From Spirosoma luteum DSM 19990 (lineage in GTDB: Bacteria; Bacteroidota; Bacteroidia; Cytophagales; Spirosomataceae): a stretch of 64,000 bases of DNA. The stretch spans positions 558,001 to 622,000 of the forward strand of contig NZ_KB893245.1 in NCBI RefSeq assembly GCF_000374065.1, given 5' to 3'. A program made the translations under genes and the position numbers. Below, in pieces: positions 62,442 to 64,000 of the stretch (within the stretch, counting starts at the first letter, position 1; each line of letters opens with the position of its first letter). Under the pieces are notes generated by a model. The model worked only from the letters and a program-made list of their open reading frames with translations. It did not search any database and was not told the origin of the DNA.

Positions 62442-63056
62442 ATGCGTACATTATTTCTTGCCCTTTTATTGTCGACCTCTTTTGTCGCCATTGCTCAGGA
62501 TACCAAACCCGCCCAGCCTGCAAGACCCTTCAAAGTGAAAATTGGCGGAGGGTATGCGCTGCCTGCTTACCAGTCTACGAATGCCAGTGATAGTAAGGGT
62601 GGGTTTTTGTATATGATTGAACCCCAGTATGAGATAGTGAAAAACCTGGATTTGGGCGTTCGGCTGGAGCAGGCACTGGTGAAGCGGGCCGAGGTTCTGG
62701 GCAACGTTATCTACTATCAGAGCAAAGCCAACGCTGTCTCATCGGCTTTGGTGACGGCAAATTATACCATTCCTGTCGGGAGTTCACTGCGGGCCTATCT
62801 AGGCGTGGGAACGGGCCTGTACTACGTTGATGCCAGCGAGCAGATTAACCAGACAATCCGTTATCCCCTGCCCGTAACAACTACCCTGGGGGGTATGGGC
62901 CGGGTGGGGGTCAAGTTCAGCCTTGTGTACCTCGAAGCCGACTATAATCTGATTGGTGATACAAACGTGACCAACAACGCCAGCCGACTCACGCTAACGG
63001 CTAAAAACTCGTATTTCAGCGTAAAAGCGGGTATCACCATCGGCGGTTCACGCTGA
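62442..63056 (+). CDS. Outer-membrane beta-barrel protein, function unknown
   Basis: 204 residues from ATG 62442, which starts a good signal peptide (RTLFLALLLSTSFVAIAQ). The in-frame open region upstream to 62328 is rejected because it would hide the signal. The mature part shows short amphipathic strands (KVKIGGGYALPAYQST, NLDLGVRLEQALVKRAEV, ANYTIPVGSSLRAYLGVGTG, RVGVKFSLVYLEADYNLI) ending in SYFSVKAGITIGGSR. It resembles the outer-membrane beta-barrel (OmpW/porin-like) group. Monocistronic. Ligand unknown. Confidence 0.8.
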   Translation: MRTLFLALLLSTSFVAIAQDTKPAQPARPFKVKIGGGYALPAYQSTNASDSKGGFLYMIEPQYEIVKNLDLGVRLEQALVKRAEVLGNVIYYQSKANAVSSALVTANYTIPVGSSLRAYLGVGTGLYYVDASEQINQTIRYPLPVTTTLGGMGRVGVKFSLVYLEADYNLIGDTNVTNNASRLTLTAKNSYFSVKAGITIGGSR

Positions 63057-63133
63057 CAGAAAGGGAACGGGCGGGATGAGAGACACAAATTAAAAGGCGC
63101 AGGAAACCAACTCACCTCTTTCAACTGCACTCA

Positions 63134-64000
63134 TCAAGGAACATGCAGCAACAGAAACATTTCGGCCGCGTGCCAGGCGTGGGTGAATGCTAACTTCTGT
63201 TTTGCCAGGTCTTTCTCCAGCACGGTCATGCCGGGATAATGGGCATCGCTATCGTGCTGTTGCCAGCTAAGGGGATAGTCGACGGTGCCCACCACTCCAT
63301 GCTTCTGGTTACTGAAGTGATCGTCTGCCCAAACGTAATAGGGAGAATTGATGGCTATCTTTTTGTCGAATTCCGGCCCGGCTACGTGTTCATTCCGGTA
63401 CGCCCACCAGAACAGTGACGAATAACTATCATACTGGTTGGGGATATTGTACGGGTCGGGCAAATCGAGCGATTTCAGCCCATATTTGAGCCATTTGGTT
63501 TGATAGACCGGGTGTTCGGCATCATCGGTCTGACCAGCCACGTAGCTGCCCCGCCGAAAACGGCCCGCCGAATCCAGTACCGCCTGCACAACAGGATGTT
63601 TTTTGTCAGAAACCAGGGACACTAAAAAAAGCACCTGACCGAGATTGTCGACTTCAGGAATCCCGTGGTTGTTGCGGTCGAATGGCTTGTTGATAGCCAT
63701 AATCCAGTCCTGAATCAGGGATAGGTTATGGGTTTCCCGCAGTACCATAGCCATCACTGCCGCATCCCGATACCAGGGTTTGAGATACACCAGAAAGTTA
63801 GGAACAGGGCGGCCGTGAATGACGTTGATAAGGACTTCTTGATGCAATACCCGAAGTATGGGGCCCCAGGGTTGTTTGGCAAAGCCGGGTAGGTTCAGTT
63901 GGGAGCGGGTGCCCGGAATTAATTTTGGTTTTCTGGGCGGCTGGAGCAGCCAGACACCGCTTTCATTTTCCCGAATCTGGATTTGTTGCCCGTCGGTCAA
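63134..64000 (-). CDS. Unidentified protein, N-terminus beyond the window (partial)
   Basis: 288 codons, stop at 63134, open through the window edge. A TTG at 64000 could be a start, but the frame probably continues. Aromatic-rich helices (FLVYLKPWYRDAAVMAMVL, YDSYSSLFWWAYRNEH, YYVWADDHFSNQKHG) and frequent His, Trp and Asp look like an alpha/alpha-barrel or six-hairpin glycosidase-like fold, but I cannot name a family. No signal peptide can be judged because the start is missing. Confidence 0.55.
   Translation of the reverse strand: MTDGQQIQIRENESGVWLLQPPRKPKLIPGTRSQLNLPGFAKQPWGPILRVLHQEVLINVIHGRPVPNFLVYLKPWYRDAAVMAMVLRETHNLSLIQDWIMAINKPFDRNNHGIPEVDNLGQVLFLVSLVSDKKHPVVQAVLDSAGRFRRGSYVAGQTDDAEHPVYQTKWLKYGLKSLDLPDPYNIPNQYDSYSSLFWWAYRNEHVAGPEFDKKIAINSPYYVWADDHFSNQKHGVVGTVDYPLSWQQHDSDAHYPGMTVLEKDLAKQKLAFTHAWHAAEMFLLLHVP

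Noticed and set aside
1..64000. CRISPR array, prophage, integron, tRNA or rRNA genes
   Set aside because: No regularly spaced identical repeats, integrase, phage structural genes or tRNA/rRNA features were seen.

Overview
The window comes from a Bacteroidota chromosome. It is most like the Cytophagales, probably a Spirosoma-type organism. The evidence is two SusC/SusD outer-membrane pairs, many lipoproteins with a Cys-type signal peptide, a division/cell-wall gene order typical of the phylum, the M1-aminopeptidase/ABC-permease fusion typical of Bacteroidota, a DUF5690 protein and a few TAnnTTTG-type -7 promoter motifs. The genus is inference.

Layout. 1-1540: the tail of an unidentified gene, an ECF-type sigma factor and mscL with a terminator. 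1571-10399: the distal half of the division and cell-wall cluster, murD-ftsW-murG-murC-ftsQ-ftsA-ftsZ, all on the plus strand and closed by a strong terminator. 10462-18173: housekeeping and envelope genes (AlkD-like DNA alkylation repair protein, ffh, a small membrane protein, glpD, a YgiB-like lipoprotein, a small beta-barrel, a secreted N-acyl-D-amino-acid deacylase).

18402-40218 is the most interesting part. It looks like a Bacteroidota-style phosphonate/organophosphate utilisation locus. It holds a PhnX-like HAD hydrolase and a partner FAD oxidoreductase, a SusC/SusD pair, a Tat-type calcineurin phosphoesterase, a PhnZ-like HD oxygenase with all the expected metal ligands, and two tandem secreted beta-propeller/phosphoesterase proteins. 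A DUF5690 MFS-like permease follows after a small zinc-ribbon membrane protein, an alpha/beta hydrolase and a dead hicBA toxin-antitoxin pair. A secreted M43 protease with about eight FnIII domains diverges from the susC gene. The inferred logic is that phosphate and phosphonate esters are cut outside or in the periplasm, the products enter through SusCD and then a permease, and the C-P bond is broken in the cytoplasm by PhnZ-like and PhnX-like enzymes. No C-P lyase, PhnW or PhnY gene is present in the window.

40261-41395: an overlapping methyltransferase/P-loop kinase pair. 41588-52790 (minus strand): a second SusCD operon, susC-susD-lipoprotein-M14-M14, that looks built for peptides. 53345-63056: argH, an ABC transporter (ATPase plus permease fused to an M1 aminopeptidase), an MFS transporter, a PD-(D/E)XK nuclease-fold protein, a YdcZ-type transporter and a small beta-barrel. 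63134-64000: an unidentified protein that runs off the window.

The window also carries palindromic elements. One is a perfect 34-bp inverted repeat inserted in frame inside a phosphoesterase gene. A degenerate relative lies about 2 kb away. An unrelated perfect 35-bp inverted repeat lies between the M14 genes. No tRNA, rRNA, CRISPR array, prophage or transposase gene was seen.
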